Assembly (NCBI RefSeq): GCF_029946505.1
Contig: NZ_JARZHG010000003.1
Location: 1-64,000 of the forward strand
DNA length: 64,000 nucleotides
Reading direction: 5' to 3'
From: Polyangium sp. y55x31
GTDB taxonomy: Bacteria; Myxococcota_A; Polyangia; Polyangiales; Polyangiaceae
In this document: piece after piece, positions 34,921 through 44,069 of the stretch
Layout: the number at the start of each line of letters is the position of its first letter
How positions within the stretch are numbered: the first letter of the stretch is position 1
Made by a program: the position numbers and the translations under genes
Notes under the pieces: generated by a model
What the model was told of the DNA's origin: nothing
Seen by the model: the letters and a program-made list of their open reading frames with translations, nothing else
Databases searched by the model: none

Positions 34921-36623
34921 GGCGTCGCCCGTCCGAGGACCAGCGGTGCGGCGAGCTCGGCGAGCCGGCGCGCCATTCGATCGTGCCCCTGGGCGTTCGG
35001 GTGGGTGATGTCGAGGGCGTCCTGGGGCTTGAGGAACGCCCGGTGATCTTCGCCCTGGAATGCGTCGACCACGCGCCCGGCCGAGAAGCCCTGCTCGCGC
35101 GCCGCCGCGATGACCTTGTCGTAGACGGAGAGGCAGCTCGGATCGTCGAAGGGCTCCACCAGCGGCAGGGGCGCGACGAGGACCTGGAAGTGGTGTTTGT
35201 CGGCGAGCAAGCGGAGGCGCGAGAGCGAGGAGCGCACGACGAGGTCGAACGTGTAGCCCGCGTGCATCTCCTCGAAGAGGGGGCATTTCCGGCGTACCGT
35301 GATGTTGGCGAAATGGAACGCGAAGAAGCTGTTCCCGATGCGCCGGTACCCGCCATTTTGCAAGAATGGGTCGTTCAGCACGTACGCGAGCACGACGAGG
35401 TCGGGCTCGTACCGCAGGCCGACGCTTTCGAGGAGACGCACCTCTTGCAGGGTATTGAACCCCTCGCAGGAGACGTTGAGGACCTCGACCTTTTGCCCTG
35501 CGGGCGCCTTCTCGGCGAGGAGCGCCTCGAGTTGCCGGGGGAAGCGACGCCGAAAAGGGATGCTGGGGTCATTGGGGACCGAGTCTCCGAGCACCACCAC
35601 ACGGAGCACGCCGGGAGGCTTGGGGATGACGTGTGGCACATCCCACAACCCATCCTCGGTGACCACGATTCGCTCGCCCTCGGATTCTTCGATCGGGAAG
35701 CCGGGCCGGTACGTATAACGCAGCAGGCCATCGCTCGACGGGGCGATGTGCCGGTTGTTCACGTCCACTGCCGAGAGCCGCCATTCCATGGCCAGGATCA
35801 CGAGCGGCGCGGCGATCGCCAGCGTGACGAGCCCGCGGCGGACCTGGGGCCAGCGGACAAACCCGGCAAGGATGAAGAGGAGCGCCGCCCCCGCGACGAG
35901 GTAATGGAATGGGTCCGGAAAGAAGAAATCCGGATCCGCCGCGTGAATGGCCCAGGCCTCGACCACCGCGACGCTGCAGAGCAGCAGGATCACGGATATC
36001 GGAGAGGCCTGAAAGCGCTGGTCTTTGGCGTCGTCGTTTTTCGGGACCGTCCGAGCGGAGCCGCGCCGCCTTTGCCAGAGCGATCCCCCGACGAGCCCGA
36101 GCGCCGCGGCGGCAAGGGCGGTCACGAGCAGCGAGGGCCACGCGGCCACGGTGCGTCCCGCGAACCCCGAAGGCTGCACCTCCGAATGCGGCACCTCGGG
36201 AGGCGGCGCCGCCGCGGGAGGTTTCTCCGGGGCGGCGAGCGCGGGGGATTCGAGGAAGGTTGCGTTCCGCGCGAGGCACGCAGCAAGGGCGTCGAGGGCG
36301 CGCCGGCGCGGCTCCGGCTCCGCGCCCCAGTCGGGGAACTGGCCCAGCGGGGATAACCCGGCCTGGCCTACGCGCCGAAAGGAGCGGCTCCCGTCGCGCG
36401 CGATGTCGAACCGGAGCGCAGCGTCGCCTTTGGCCTCCACGATCACCCGGTCGGGGAAACACTCCAATGCCCCGAGATCGAGGTGCTCGGCGTCGGCGCA
36501 GGCGGTGACCCAGGCCTCCACGGGCGGTGCGCACGTCCCACGCGCCGCGCCCCCGGTCTCGACCGCGCCCGCCACGCGCGGCAGGAGCAGGACGACGATG
36601 CACGGGACCAGGAGCCTGAGCAT
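34917..36623 (-). CDS. Membrane-anchored SGNH/GDSL hydrolase
   Basis: A 568-residue protein from ATG 36623. A signal peptide (LLVPCIVVLLLPRVAGA) leads into an extracytoplasmic N-domain with cysteines (GTCAPPVEAWVTACAD; LECFPD), a Pro/Ala linker, then four membrane spans (LLVTALAAAALGLVGGSLW; VILLLCSVAVVEAWAI; YLVAGAALLFILAGF; LVTLAIAAPLVILAM). The C-terminal third is an SGNH hydrolase: block I VVLGDSVPND with the nucleophile Ser, YVLND for block III, and DITHPNAQGH with Asp and His of the triad. Such proteins with carbamoyltransferase, SxtJ and DUF5989 genes recur across bacteria and are thought to modify envelope polymers. Coupled to the next gene by GTGA. Confidence 0.87.
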   Translation of the reverse strand: MLRLLVPCIVVLLLPRVAGAVETGGAARGTCAPPVEAWVTACADAEHLDLGALECFPDRVIVEAKGDAALRFDIARDGSRSFRRVGQAGLSPLGQFPDWGAEPEPRRRALDALAACLARNATFLESPALAAPEKPPAAAPPPEVPHSEVQPSGFAGRTVAAWPSLLVTALAAAALGLVGGSLWQRRRGSARTVPKNDDAKDQRFQASPISVILLLCSVAVVEAWAIHAADPDFFFPDPFHYLVAGAALLFILAGFVRWPQVRRGLVTLAIAAPLVILAMEWRLSAVDVNNRHIAPSSDGLLRYTYRPGFPIEESEGERIVVTEDGLWDVPHVIPKPPGVLRVVVLGDSVPNDPSIPFRRRFPRQLEALLAEKAPAGQKVEVLNVSCEGFNTLQEVRLLESVGLRYEPDLVVLAYVLNDPFLQNGGYRRIGNSFFAFHFANITVRRKCPLFEEMHAGYTFDLVVRSSLSRLRLLADKHHFQVLVAPLPLVEPFDDPSCLSVYDKVIAAAREQGFSAGRVVDAFQGEDHRAFLKPQDALDITHPNAQGHDRMARRLAELAAPLVLGRATP

Positions 36624-36768
36624 GGGGCGCTTGGCGAGGCAGACTAGCACAGCGGGGCCGAGGCCCGATGAAAGTTCCCGTCTTCGTCGACCCGGTTTCC
36701 CCGGCCGCGGGTGCGGCGCCACCGCGCCGAGCAGCCGCTCGCGCGTCGACGTTCGCTCGAAGATCGAG

Positions 36769-37797
36769 TCAATCGGTCGACGCGAGCGGCTCCATCCCCC
36801 GCGCCCCGAGCGCCACGAGGTAACTGGAGGGTACGCCCGAGCAACGCCCACGCGCGGCGCACGTCCCGCAGGCCGCTCCGAACCTCGCTCCTTCGCGCCC
36901 CCTCATTCGATGGGCCGGGGCGATCTTCCGGCGGAGCGGCGCGGGCGCCGCGCACGGGGGGACGCCGACGAGCGAATGGACGGCGCCAAGGGCCTCGCGC
37001 GGGGCCCGCTCGAGGGCGCGGCGGAGTTCGTCGAGCGGGGCGAGCACGTCGAACGCGGGGCCCATGGCCTCGTCCGGGATGAACGCCTGGAGCGATACCG
37101 AATGCCCGCGCGCAGACAGGAACGACAAGGTCTCGGGCAGCGTGCGGAGCGCGCGCCGGCTGAGCACCACCGTGAGCAGGATGGGGACACGCGCGGCCTT
37201 CAGGTTGTCGAGCGCCGCGAGCAGCTCCGCGTGGGCGCCCGGGGCGCCGACCATGGCGTCGTGCTCCGCCGCATCACTCGATTGCAGGGTGGTCGCGATC
37301 CACTCGAGCCCAGGCAAGGCCGCGACGCGGCGCGTGAGCTCGGGCGAGGAGAAGCCGAGCGAGGGCCCCTGGAGCCGGAGGCGCGCGTCCGGGCGGCGTT
37401 CGAGCGCGGCGAGGATCTCCGGGCGGCGCGGGTGGCGCGTCCAGTCATGTCCGGTGATCGTGAGCGGCACCTTCGGGTCCAGGTCCACGAGCGCGTCGAC
37501 GAGCGCCGCGAGCGCGCCGGAGCCGACGAGGTCGAGGCCGAGCTCCTGCGAGCGGAGGAGCAGCGACGCGAGGTGCCGGCTGGGAAACCGGACCCTGCGC
37601 CGAGGCTCCTCGCAGAACTCGCAAGCCTGGGCGCAGGGGTTCTCGAAGTAGAGCTGCACCTCGTCGAGGGAGCCCGAGCGCCGGATCTCCTCGGCGAGCA
37701 CGGCCCGAACGGAGCCGGCCACGGTCTTGTGGAACGGCAATGCCGCGGCGATCCGGAGCGCGAGCTGCTTTTCGCGGAAGAACACGAAACCGCTCAT
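36769..37797 (-). CDS. Radical SAM protein (cluster gene G)
   Basis: A 342-residue protein with radical SAM cluster Cys55-x3-Cys59-x2-Cys62 in ENPCAQACEFCEEP. A TIM-barrel-like succession follows (TITGHDWTRHP, RLRLQGPSLGF, WIATTLQSSDA, PILLTVVLSRR). The C-terminal end carries four further cysteines (AACGTCAARGRCSGVPSSYLVALG), resembling a truncated SPASM/Twitch iron-sulfur site, often found in enzymes acting on peptides. ATG 37797 overlaps the stop of the B12-type radical SAM gene as ATGA. The two are probably successive enzymes of one pathway. Confidence 0.83.
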   Translation of the reverse strand: MSGFVFFREKQLALRIAAALPFHKTVAGSVRAVLAEEIRRSGSLDEVQLYFENPCAQACEFCEEPRRRVRFPSRHLASLLLRSQELGLDLVGSGALAALVDALVDLDPKVPLTITGHDWTRHPRRPEILAALERRPDARLRLQGPSLGFSSPELTRRVAALPGLEWIATTLQSSDAAEHDAMVGAPGAHAELLAALDNLKAARVPILLTVVLSRRALRTLPETLSFLSARGHSVSLQAFIPDEAMGPAFDVLAPLDELRRALERAPREALGAVHSLVGVPPCAAPAPLRRKIAPAHRMRGREGARFGAACGTCAARGRCSGVPSSYLVALGARGMEPLASTD

Positions 37798-39800
37798 GGC
37801 GCCGCCCTGGGCCTCCGCGGATCGAGCCGGAAGGTGAGGACCTCGAAGGAGGACCCCTGCGTGATCCCCTCGGGGGGAGGCGCGCCGAGGGGCTCTTCGA
37901 CGGTGAACGAGCGCGCCCGATCGTCGCTCCCGCGGCGCACGGCCCCGCGGAAAAACAGGAATCGACCGTCGGACCAGAGCACGACGTGCGCGGTGTCGCC
38001 CTCGCGCAGGCGCGCCGCGAGCGAGGGCGCCGCCGCTCGGAAAGCCGCGGCGAACGCGCGGGCCATGGCAGCGTCGGCCCAGCGGGGCGCGAGCAGCCTG
38101 GGCAACGACGAGCGCAGGATCGAGGGGATGGCTTCCGCGCTCGTCTCCGGGGCGCGCGCCTCTTCTTCGACGCGGCGCGCGCCGCCGCGGCAGTGGCCCA
38201 GGAACGAGTAGATCTCGGCCTTCGTCGCAAAATGGCGGCGGAGCCCGAGCATGGCCGACGGGGAGAATCCGCCGAGCCCGTCGAGCGAAGCGCGTCCTTC
38301 GAGCCAGGCGCTCCGCAGCATGATCTCGCTCTCCTCGAGCATCGGCGCGCGCTCCTCCCAGGTCAGGCCGCCGATCTCGTCGTACATGAGCGAATCGGGC
38401 GACTTGCGGAAGCGCGCTTCCCCTTCGAGCGAGCGCGGACCCCGGACGCGGACGCCGTACCGCTCCGGCTTCCTGCCGATCGGCGAGTCGGCCGTGAGGT
38501 AGAAGGCAGAGGGCGCGAGATCGTCGATGGCGGAGGCGTTTTGCCGGACCCAGTCGCACGTCTCCTCGAGCTCCGCGCGCGTCTCGCCGGGGAAGCAGGA
38601 GAGCACGTTCACGCGGACCATGATCTCGTGGCGGTGCGCCTCTTGGACCAACTGCGTCGCCTGCTCGGGTCGGTGCCCTTTGACCATCGCCTTCAGCACC
38701 CGCGCCGAGGCCGACTCCACGCCGATCGTCAGGCCTGCGCAGCCCGCGCGCGCCATGAGCTCGAGATCCCCCGGCTCCGAGGGGCGCACGCGGTACGAGT
38801 CGGACCAGCGCAGATCGAGGCGCGCCGCGAGCAGGGCGCGCGAGAGATCCGGCGCGAGCAGGTTCACCTGTGCGTCGAAGAAGAGAAACTCGCGCGTCTG
38901 CCAGCGCTCCGAGAGCTCCGCGAGCTCCCGCACCACGAGGTCGATCGGCTTGTGCTCCTGCGTGCCGCCCGTCTGGCAGAATGCGCAGGAGAACTGGCAT
39001 TCGAATGCGAAGAAATACGGCAGGACGAGCGACGCGCCGAGCTCGCCGCGATAAGCCGGGTAGGTGTCCCCTTCGGCGCGGACGACGTCGCGGCGATAAA
39101 GGTCGAGGTCGTAAATCGAGAAATCGGGCGCGGGCCAATCCGCGGCAGAGGGGGCCTTGCGCATGCCGCCTCGCACGAGTTCGACAATCTCCGCGTTCGG
39201 TTCGAGGGGACCTCCGCGCCGATGCTCCGGCAGGTCCAAGAGCGCGGCGAAGACGCGGCGGATCTGCGCGGGCGTGCTGGCATTCGTGACGATGTCGGGG
39301 CCGATCGCGCCGCTCTTTTCGAGGAGGGCGCGGAGGTGCTCGACGGCGACGCCGCCCACGATGATCCGCTTTCCCCAGCGGCGCTTCATCTCGCACGTGA
39401 GGACCGCGACGAAGGGCACCTGGCTGCCGCGGTCGATGGAGACCGCGACGAGGTCCGCAGCCCGGCCGGGTTCGTCGAGGCGCTCGAAGATCCGGTCCAT
39501 CACGGCGTCGATGCGCGCGTCGCGTTCGCCCGCGAGGTGCCGCTCGACGAGCGCCGATGCCACGAGCGGCGCGACCTCGAGGTCGAGCGGCGCCTTGAAG
39601 AGATCGAGGGCGAGATCGACCGCGCGCCCCACGAGCCCGAGCGAGCTCATGCTCGCCGCGACGACCGCGGGACCGAGCGGCGGAAAACGAAAGGCGAGGT
39701 GCGCCTTCGGGGCCGAGAAATCCGGCGGAAGCACGAAGAGCACGTCGCGCGGGCGAGGTACGGTGGCGGTCAATCTGGTGTCCCGGATCGAGCTTACCAC
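37794..39800 (-). CDS. B12-binding-type radical SAM protein (cluster gene F)
   Basis: A 668-residue protein. N-terminal Rossmann-like cobalamin-binding-type domain (about 18-190: VLFVLPPDFSA, LAFRFPPLGPAVVAASM, IIVGGVAVEHLRALLE), without a clear DxHxxG base-off motif. Radical SAM core with Cys268-x3-Cys272-x2-Cys275 in FECQFSCAFCQTGG; GLTIGVESASARVLKAM and NVLSCFPGETRAELEET are typical of this family. A C-terminal extension (about 540-668) has a final beta region (TAHVVLWSDGRFLFFRG) of unknown role. Homologues methylate unactivated carbons or rearrange substrates. The GTG start 39800 abuts the previous stop; ATGA coupling with the next gene. Confidence 0.85.
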   Translation of the reverse strand: MVSSIRDTRLTATVPRPRDVLFVLPPDFSAPKAHLAFRFPPLGPAVVAASMSSLGLVGRAVDLALDLFKAPLDLEVAPLVASALVERHLAGERDARIDAVMDRIFERLDEPGRAADLVAVSIDRGSQVPFVAVLTCEMKRRWGKRIIVGGVAVEHLRALLEKSGAIGPDIVTNASTPAQIRRVFAALLDLPEHRRGGPLEPNAEIVELVRGGMRKAPSAADWPAPDFSIYDLDLYRRDVVRAEGDTYPAYRGELGASLVLPYFFAFECQFSCAFCQTGGTQEHKPIDLVVRELAELSERWQTREFLFFDAQVNLLAPDLSRALLAARLDLRWSDSYRVRPSEPGDLELMARAGCAGLTIGVESASARVLKAMVKGHRPEQATQLVQEAHRHEIMVRVNVLSCFPGETRAELEETCDWVRQNASAIDDLAPSAFYLTADSPIGRKPERYGVRVRGPRSLEGEARFRKSPDSLMYDEIGGLTWEERAPMLEESEIMLRSAWLEGRASLDGLGGFSPSAMLGLRRHFATKAEIYSFLGHCRGGARRVEEEARAPETSAEAIPSILRSSLPRLLAPRWADAAMARAFAAAFRAAAPSLAARLREGDTAHVVLWSDGRFLFFRGAVRRGSDDRARSFTVEEPLGAPPPEGITQGSSFEVLTFRLDPRRPRAAP

Positions 39801-40673
39801 TTACGTCGCGCCCCGTTCGTCGAGCACATAATACAGATTGAGCTTGGGCGCTCCGCGGAGCGCGAGCGAGGCGCGGCGCGCGCGCAGCCGGAACGAGCCT
39901 CCGAGGTCCTCGAATGCCACGCGCGCCGCGGCGTGGGGCGCGAGCGCAGGCGAGCTCGCGAGGGCGTCCCAGGTCGAGCCGACGAGCGCGAAATCGATCT
40001 CGCCCGGCGTCTCGAAGGCGGGATCGTCCGGATGCCGCAGGCGATGAATCCAAAGCGCGTTGTGGACAGGACCAGAAAAACCCTCGATTGTGGCGGGGTC
40101 GCCCACGTGCGCGAAGTAGAGCTTCGCACCCGCGAGCCCCTCGGGGCCGACGTCCAGCCCGAGGAGGTGGAGCGGGAGGCGGTCCGATGTCGTCGGGCGC
40201 GGCGTCCCGAGGAGGGCGCGCGCGAGTTCGAGCGCGGACGGGCCCGCGCCGTCGCGAAACTGGAGGTAGAACTTGGCGCGCGCGGGACCGTCCCCCGTGC
40301 CCCGCGCATACCCGAGGAGGATCTGCTCGACCGTGGGGCTTCGCGCCGCGCGGAGCACGCTCCTCGCCGCCCTCGAAGCGCCTGCCCCGAGGCCGTCGGC
40401 CCACGCGAGCGCGGTGCGCGTCACGTCCTCCCGCGCACGGACGAACCCGGGGAACGCATACGAGAACCGCGCCATATCGACGCCGCGCTCGTCCTCGGAG
40501 AGGGACCATTCGAGGATGTCGGAGAAATGCAGGCGATCGTGAGCGAAGCGCGCGAGCACCGCGTCGAGCAAGCGCCGCTCGGGCGCGCTCGAGTGGTCGG
40601 GCGGGAAGAGCGCGTCGCGGAGCGCGCACGCACGCTCGAAGCGAACCGGGGGAGGAGCGCCCGATGCAGCCAT
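39801..40673 (-). CDS. Unknown protein E of the radical SAM cluster
   Basis: A 290-residue soluble protein of no recognised family. It has an N-terminal helical part (ERRLLDAVLARFAHDRLHFSDILEWSLSEDER) and then three beta-type motifs of the form K-x-Y: ARAKFYLQFRD, AGAKLYFAHVGD and APKLNLYYVLDE, spread along the chain. LPLHLLGLDVGPEGLAG precedes the second. K-x-Y-F strands at such intervals recall ABBA-fold aromatic prenyltransferases, where they bind pyrophosphate; that is only a hypothesis. The start ATG overlaps the PhyH stop by one base (TGATG), so the two are translationally coupled. Confidence 0.7.
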   Translation of the reverse strand: MAASGAPPPVRFERACALRDALFPPDHSSAPERRLLDAVLARFAHDRLHFSDILEWSLSEDERGVDMARFSYAFPGFVRAREDVTRTALAWADGLGAGASRAARSVLRAARSPTVEQILLGYARGTGDGPARAKFYLQFRDGAGPSALELARALLGTPRPTTSDRLPLHLLGLDVGPEGLAGAKLYFAHVGDPATIEGFSGPVHNALWIHRLRHPDDPAFETPGEIDFALVGSTWDALASSPALAPHAAARVAFEDLGGSFRLRARRASLALRGAPKLNLYYVLDERGAT

Positions 40674-41494
40674 CAGATGGCCATGAAGCCCTCGGGCGGC
40701 GGCTGGATCCAGGTATTCGAGGCGAGCCGCGAGGTCCCGCTCATCGCGTGGACGATGAGGGCCCGCCGCGGCCGGTCGGAGCGGTTCGGCCCGGAGGCGT
40801 GGAGCGTACGGCCATGGACGAACGCCACGGTCCCGCGCCGCATGGGGAGGAGCACCTTCGTGGAATCGCCCTCGGGCCGGGACCGCCCCGCGACGGGGTA
40901 AAACCCTTCGGGGCCCATGGCCAGCGCCACGTGCAGCGGCTCGTGGTGCGTCCCCGGCACCACGGAGAGCGCCCCGTTTTCCTCGTCCATGTCGTCGAGG
41001 GCCAGGAATGCGAGCACGAGCGATTCCGGCTCCGTCGTGAGATACGCCGCGTCCTGGTGCAATCCGAACTGGACGACTTCGGACCGAGGCTGCTTGTACA
41101 CGACGGTCGATTGCAGGACCCAGGCAGGCGGCGGCAGGAGGGCCGCAAGGACACCACCGATCGCCGGCCCGCGCGCCGCCGAAGCGAAGAGGTCGTCGAC
41201 GCAATGCAGCCCGTGCCCCACCCGCATCGCTCGTGGCTCCCAGTTCTCCGCGCGCGTCGGCATCTCCCCGCGCGACGTGTCCCAGCAGACGGACGCATCG
41301 TCGCGCGAGCCGCGCAGGATGTCCCAGAACGCGAGGCTCTTTCGCGTGCCGTCGAGGTGTTCCGCCGCGCAGCGTGTGATGAGCCGCGACAAACGTGCGT
41401 TCAGCGCGTCCGCCGTCGCCGCGTCGACCGCGCCCGGGCGAACGAAGTAGCCGTCGCGCGCGAAGGCCTCCTGTTCGGCGAGCGTGATGCTCAC
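40673..41494 (-). CDS. Phytanoyl-CoA dioxygenase (PhyH)-family Fe(II)/2OG oxygenase
   Basis: A 273-residue enzyme with the PhyH pattern: DGYFVRPG at the N-terminus, metal triad H146-x-D148 in FGLHQDAAY and H232 in RTLHASGPN, the 2-oxoglutarate-binding Arg in SDRPRRALIV, and DEENGALSVVPGTHH typical of the family. It should hydroxylate or otherwise oxidise a small molecule or a modified residue with O2 and 2-oxoglutarate. GTG 41494 overlaps the Rieske gene stop as GTGA, and its own stop overlaps gene E, so the reading is tightly coupled. Confidence 0.9.
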   Translation of the reverse strand: MSITLAEQEAFARDGYFVRPGAVDAATADALNARLSRLITRCAAEHLDGTRKSLAFWDILRGSRDDASVCWDTSRGEMPTRAENWEPRAMRVGHGLHCVDDLFASAARGPAIGGVLAALLPPPAWVLQSTVVYKQPRSEVVQFGLHQDAAYLTTEPESLVLAFLALDDMDEENGALSVVPGTHHEPLHVALAMGPEGFYPVAGRSRPEGDSTKVLLPMRRGTVAFVHGRTLHASGPNRSDRPRRALIVHAMSGTSRLASNTWIQPPPEGFMAI

Positions 41495-42720
41495 GTGGTC
41501 TCTCCTCGCGAGAGCCAGCGGAGGAGCACGCCGTGCATGTGGGCGATGGCGAGCTCGCCCTCGGTTAGGCGGAGGGCACGAAAGCCGCGCGAGCGCATCC
41601 CGGCCTGCAAGCGGTGGAGGATGTCGACGTCGGCGCCCATCACGGGCCCGAGATCCTGCTCTCCTTGGCGAAAACGCCGGCGCTGCGGGGCTTTGGCGGC
41701 GCCGGCGGGGCGCCGCTCGAACGTGAGCTCGTCGAACAAGGAGCGCGAGGGGTCGGTCGGGTGCGGGCGGTGCCGGTAGAGCTCGAGCGAGAAGGGGAGG
41801 AAGTTCATCTGCACGTTGGGGAAGACGTGGATCTGCTCCTTGCGCGCGAGCTCGTCATCGGACCTCGCGGAGAGGTCGAGCCCCTCGCGCGCCGCGCGCT
41901 CGCGGAAGGCGCGCGCGATGGCCGGACGCACGTCGGCCGCACGTCCGTCGCGCGGAAAACCCTCCACGCCGAGCCGAGACAGCAGCCCCCGCAAGGCCTC
42001 GGAGACGCGCTCGTCCGGCGCCACCTCGCGCGCGGGCTGGCCGATCGGCAGCGAGATGGTCGAGTGATCGCCGCGCAGGACGAACTCGGCTCCGCGGACG
42101 TCGACGACGTCCCTGAGCTCGGGGTGGAGCGTGGGCAGGTGATACGCTTCGTTGTTGACGTCGACCGAAGCCTTCCAGTTGGCTTCGAGCTCGACCACCG
42201 TCTCGTTCACGAGGCGGTATTCTTCGGGTCGATGACGGGCGAGATCGGCCGCGATGGGCGCGAGGTGGGCGTCGAGATCGGGGGGCGCCTCGGCCATCGA
42301 GATCCAGACGAAGCCGAAGCGCTCGGCGCAAAACACGGGCCGGAGGGAGATCGGGCGCCCCTCGTCCGTGAGGGCCGCGGCGCCGGCCCCAGGCGCGCGC
42401 AGGAGGCAACCGTCAGCGGCATACTCCCAGTGGTGGTAGGGGCATCGGAACGACGCTGCGCGCCCGCGCGGCTCGGCGCAGAGCGAGGCGCCCCGGTGCT
42501 GGCAGACGTTGTAGAACGCGCGCAGCGCGCCGTCGCCGCCTCGTGCGATGAGGATCGACTCTCCCGCGATGTCGAGCGTGAGGAACGCGCCCGCGCCCTC
42601 GAGCTCGGAGACGTGCGCGGCGAGGAGCCAAGCGACGCCGAACACCGACGTGAGCTCCTGCGCGAGCCAGCTCGGCGAGGTGTAGCGTTCGGCGGGAATC
42701 GTTCGGGCGAGCTCGCTCAT
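41491..42720 (-). CDS. Rieske non-haem iron oxygenase, alpha-type
   Basis: A 409-residue enzyme. The Rieske [2Fe-2S] site is C73-x-H75...C93-x2-H96 (VCQHRGASLC; RCPYHHWEY). The catalytic domain has the mononuclear iron motif DVNNEAYHLPTLHPEL (about 180-195, with His ligands and the bridging Asp). The domain order is that of ring-hydroxylating or demethylating alpha subunits; no ferredoxin or reductase gene is adjacent, so electrons must come from elsewhere. ATGA overlap with the preceding radical SAM gene and GTGA with PhyH place it inside the same message. Confidence 0.9.
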   Translation of the reverse strand: MSELARTIPAERYTSPSWLAQELTSVFGVAWLLAAHVSELEGAGAFLTLDIAGESILIARGGDGALRAFYNVCQHRGASLCAEPRGRAASFRCPYHHWEYAADGCLLRAPGAGAAALTDEGRPISLRPVFCAERFGFVWISMAEAPPDLDAHLAPIAADLARHRPEEYRLVNETVVELEANWKASVDVNNEAYHLPTLHPELRDVVDVRGAEFVLRGDHSTISLPIGQPAREVAPDERVSEALRGLLSRLGVEGFPRDGRAADVRPAIARAFRERAAREGLDLSARSDDELARKEQIHVFPNVQMNFLPFSLELYRHRPHPTDPSRSLFDELTFERRPAGAAKAPQRRRFRQGEQDLGPVMGADVDILHRLQAGMRSRGFRALRLTEGELAIAHMHGVLLRWLSRGETT

Positions 42721-44069
42721 CCCGGCAGGCTCCTGCCGCCTCGGTCCTGCGCGGCGATGGTGCGGGCGAGGGCCTCGGCGAGCCGCTGCGCCGTGCGTTC
42801 GAGCGCCGGGGCCACGCGCGCGTAGACCATGTCGTAGCTCGCCGTGCGCGTGAACACGGCGCGCCGCGGATCCCGGGGGTAGAGGCGCACCTCGATCCGC
42901 TCGCCGCCCTGCTCGAACTGGAGCGCGAGCATGGCGACGCCACGCCCGAGCGCCGCGCCTTGCAGCCGGAACCCCTCGATGTCCATGCCGGGGGCGAGCC
43001 CGAACTGCGCGAGCCACGCCGCCACGGCGGCCGCGTGCGTGCGTTTTTCCCCGGCGTCCTTCACGAGGGAGCGCGTCTCGACGCGCGCCTCGTTCGCGCG
43101 GCTCGCGCCGGCCGGAAGCTTGCGCGGCGAGAGTAGCGTCTCCTCCCACCCGTGCTGCTCGACGTAGCTGTGGCTGAGGCCCGAGCACGCGCCCCCGGCG
43201 TCGGCGCAGATCCCTTCATAGATGCACGAATACGCCGGCTCGCGCGTCCAGTATCCATCGTCGATCAAGGCCTTCGGCTGGGCGTCGTCGAGGTAACGCG
43301 CGAAGGGCCCGAGCAGGCAGCGCGGAAACCATTTCACCACCGGCGGGATGCCGTTCTCGAGGGCGAGGCGGAGCGCGCCGAGGAGGTGCGGCCGCACGTC
43401 GCCCACGCGCGCCGACATCTGGCGCTGCGCCTCCTCGTCCCCGCGCGGCCAGTAATTCCAGAACTCGACCGATTGAGGACGGAAGGGCAGGAGTCGCTCC
43501 ACGATCGCCTCGAGGCGGTCGTGGTTCGCCGCGACGATGGCCGTGTTGGTGGAGAGCGAGCCCCCCTCCGCCACGATGCTTTCGAGGCCCGCGAGGATCG
43601 ATTCGAAGCTGCCCTCGCGCTGCGCGAGCTGGTCGTACAGGGCCGCCTCCGGCGCGTGGAAGGACACGAAGAATTCGTCGATGCCCGCGTCCATCAGCGT
43701 CCGGAGGGCTCGCCGGTCGCCGAGGCGCGTCGCATTGGTCTGGATGCGCACGTGGCGAATGCCAGGCAGCGAGCGGGCGAACGCGGCATAGGCGGGCAGC
43801 TCCTTGGCCAGGGTGACCTCGCCGCCGCTGAAGATGATGCGCGAGACGCCCTGGAGCAGCGATCGATCCTCGACCGCGCGCTTGAACGCTTCGAGCGAGG
43901 TCCCGGGCAGCACGTTGAGCGCGTCCTCGACCATGCAGAAGGTGCAGGCGATGTTGCAGCGGAACGCGAAGGTGACCATCAGGCTCTCGCCCGGCCACGG
44001 AGGAGCGGGCGGGAGGAGGCGGACGTCGCCACCGCCCTGCGGCAAGGATTGCGACTCAGAAGCTGCCAT
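42717..44069 (-). CDS. Radical SAM protein (cluster gene B)
   Basis: A 450-residue protein with cluster motif C38-x3-C42-x2-C45 in FRCNIACTFCMVED, GGE-type motif FSGGEVTL, TNAT and FVSFHAPEA of canonical radical SAM barrels. A second, C-terminal set of cysteines (FPRCLLG; YSCIYEGICADAGGACSGLSHSYVEQHG) may bind an auxiliary iron-sulfur cluster as in SPASM proteins. Residues 360-450 are an extra helical/beta region. It starts inside the end of gene A (14-bp overlap) and its stop overlaps the Rieske gene start (ATGA). Confidence 0.85.
   Translation of the reverse strand: MAASESQSLPQGGGDVRLLPPAPPWPGESLMVTFAFRCNIACTFCMVEDALNVLPGTSLEAFKRAVEDRSLLQGVSRIIFSGGEVTLAKELPAYAAFARSLPGIRHVRIQTNATRLGDRRALRTLMDAGIDEFFVSFHAPEAALYDQLAQREGSFESILAGLESIVAEGGSLSTNTAIVAANHDRLEAIVERLLPFRPQSVEFWNYWPRGDEEAQRQMSARVGDVRPHLLGALRLALENGIPPVVKWFPRCLLGPFARYLDDAQPKALIDDGYWTREPAYSCIYEGICADAGGACSGLSHSYVEQHGWEETLLSPRKLPAGASRANEARVETRSLVKDAGEKRTHAAAVAAWLAQFGLAPGMDIEGFRLQGAALGRGVAMLALQFEQGGERIEVRLYPRDPRRAVFTRTASYDMVYARVAPALERTAQRLAEALARTIAAQDRGGRSLPG

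Noticed and set aside
36769-40629. A very long minus-strand open frame (about 1,286 codons)
   Set aside because: Only its last 342 codons have protein character; the rest runs antiparallel or out of frame over the B12-type radical SAM gene and gene E and is a composition effect.
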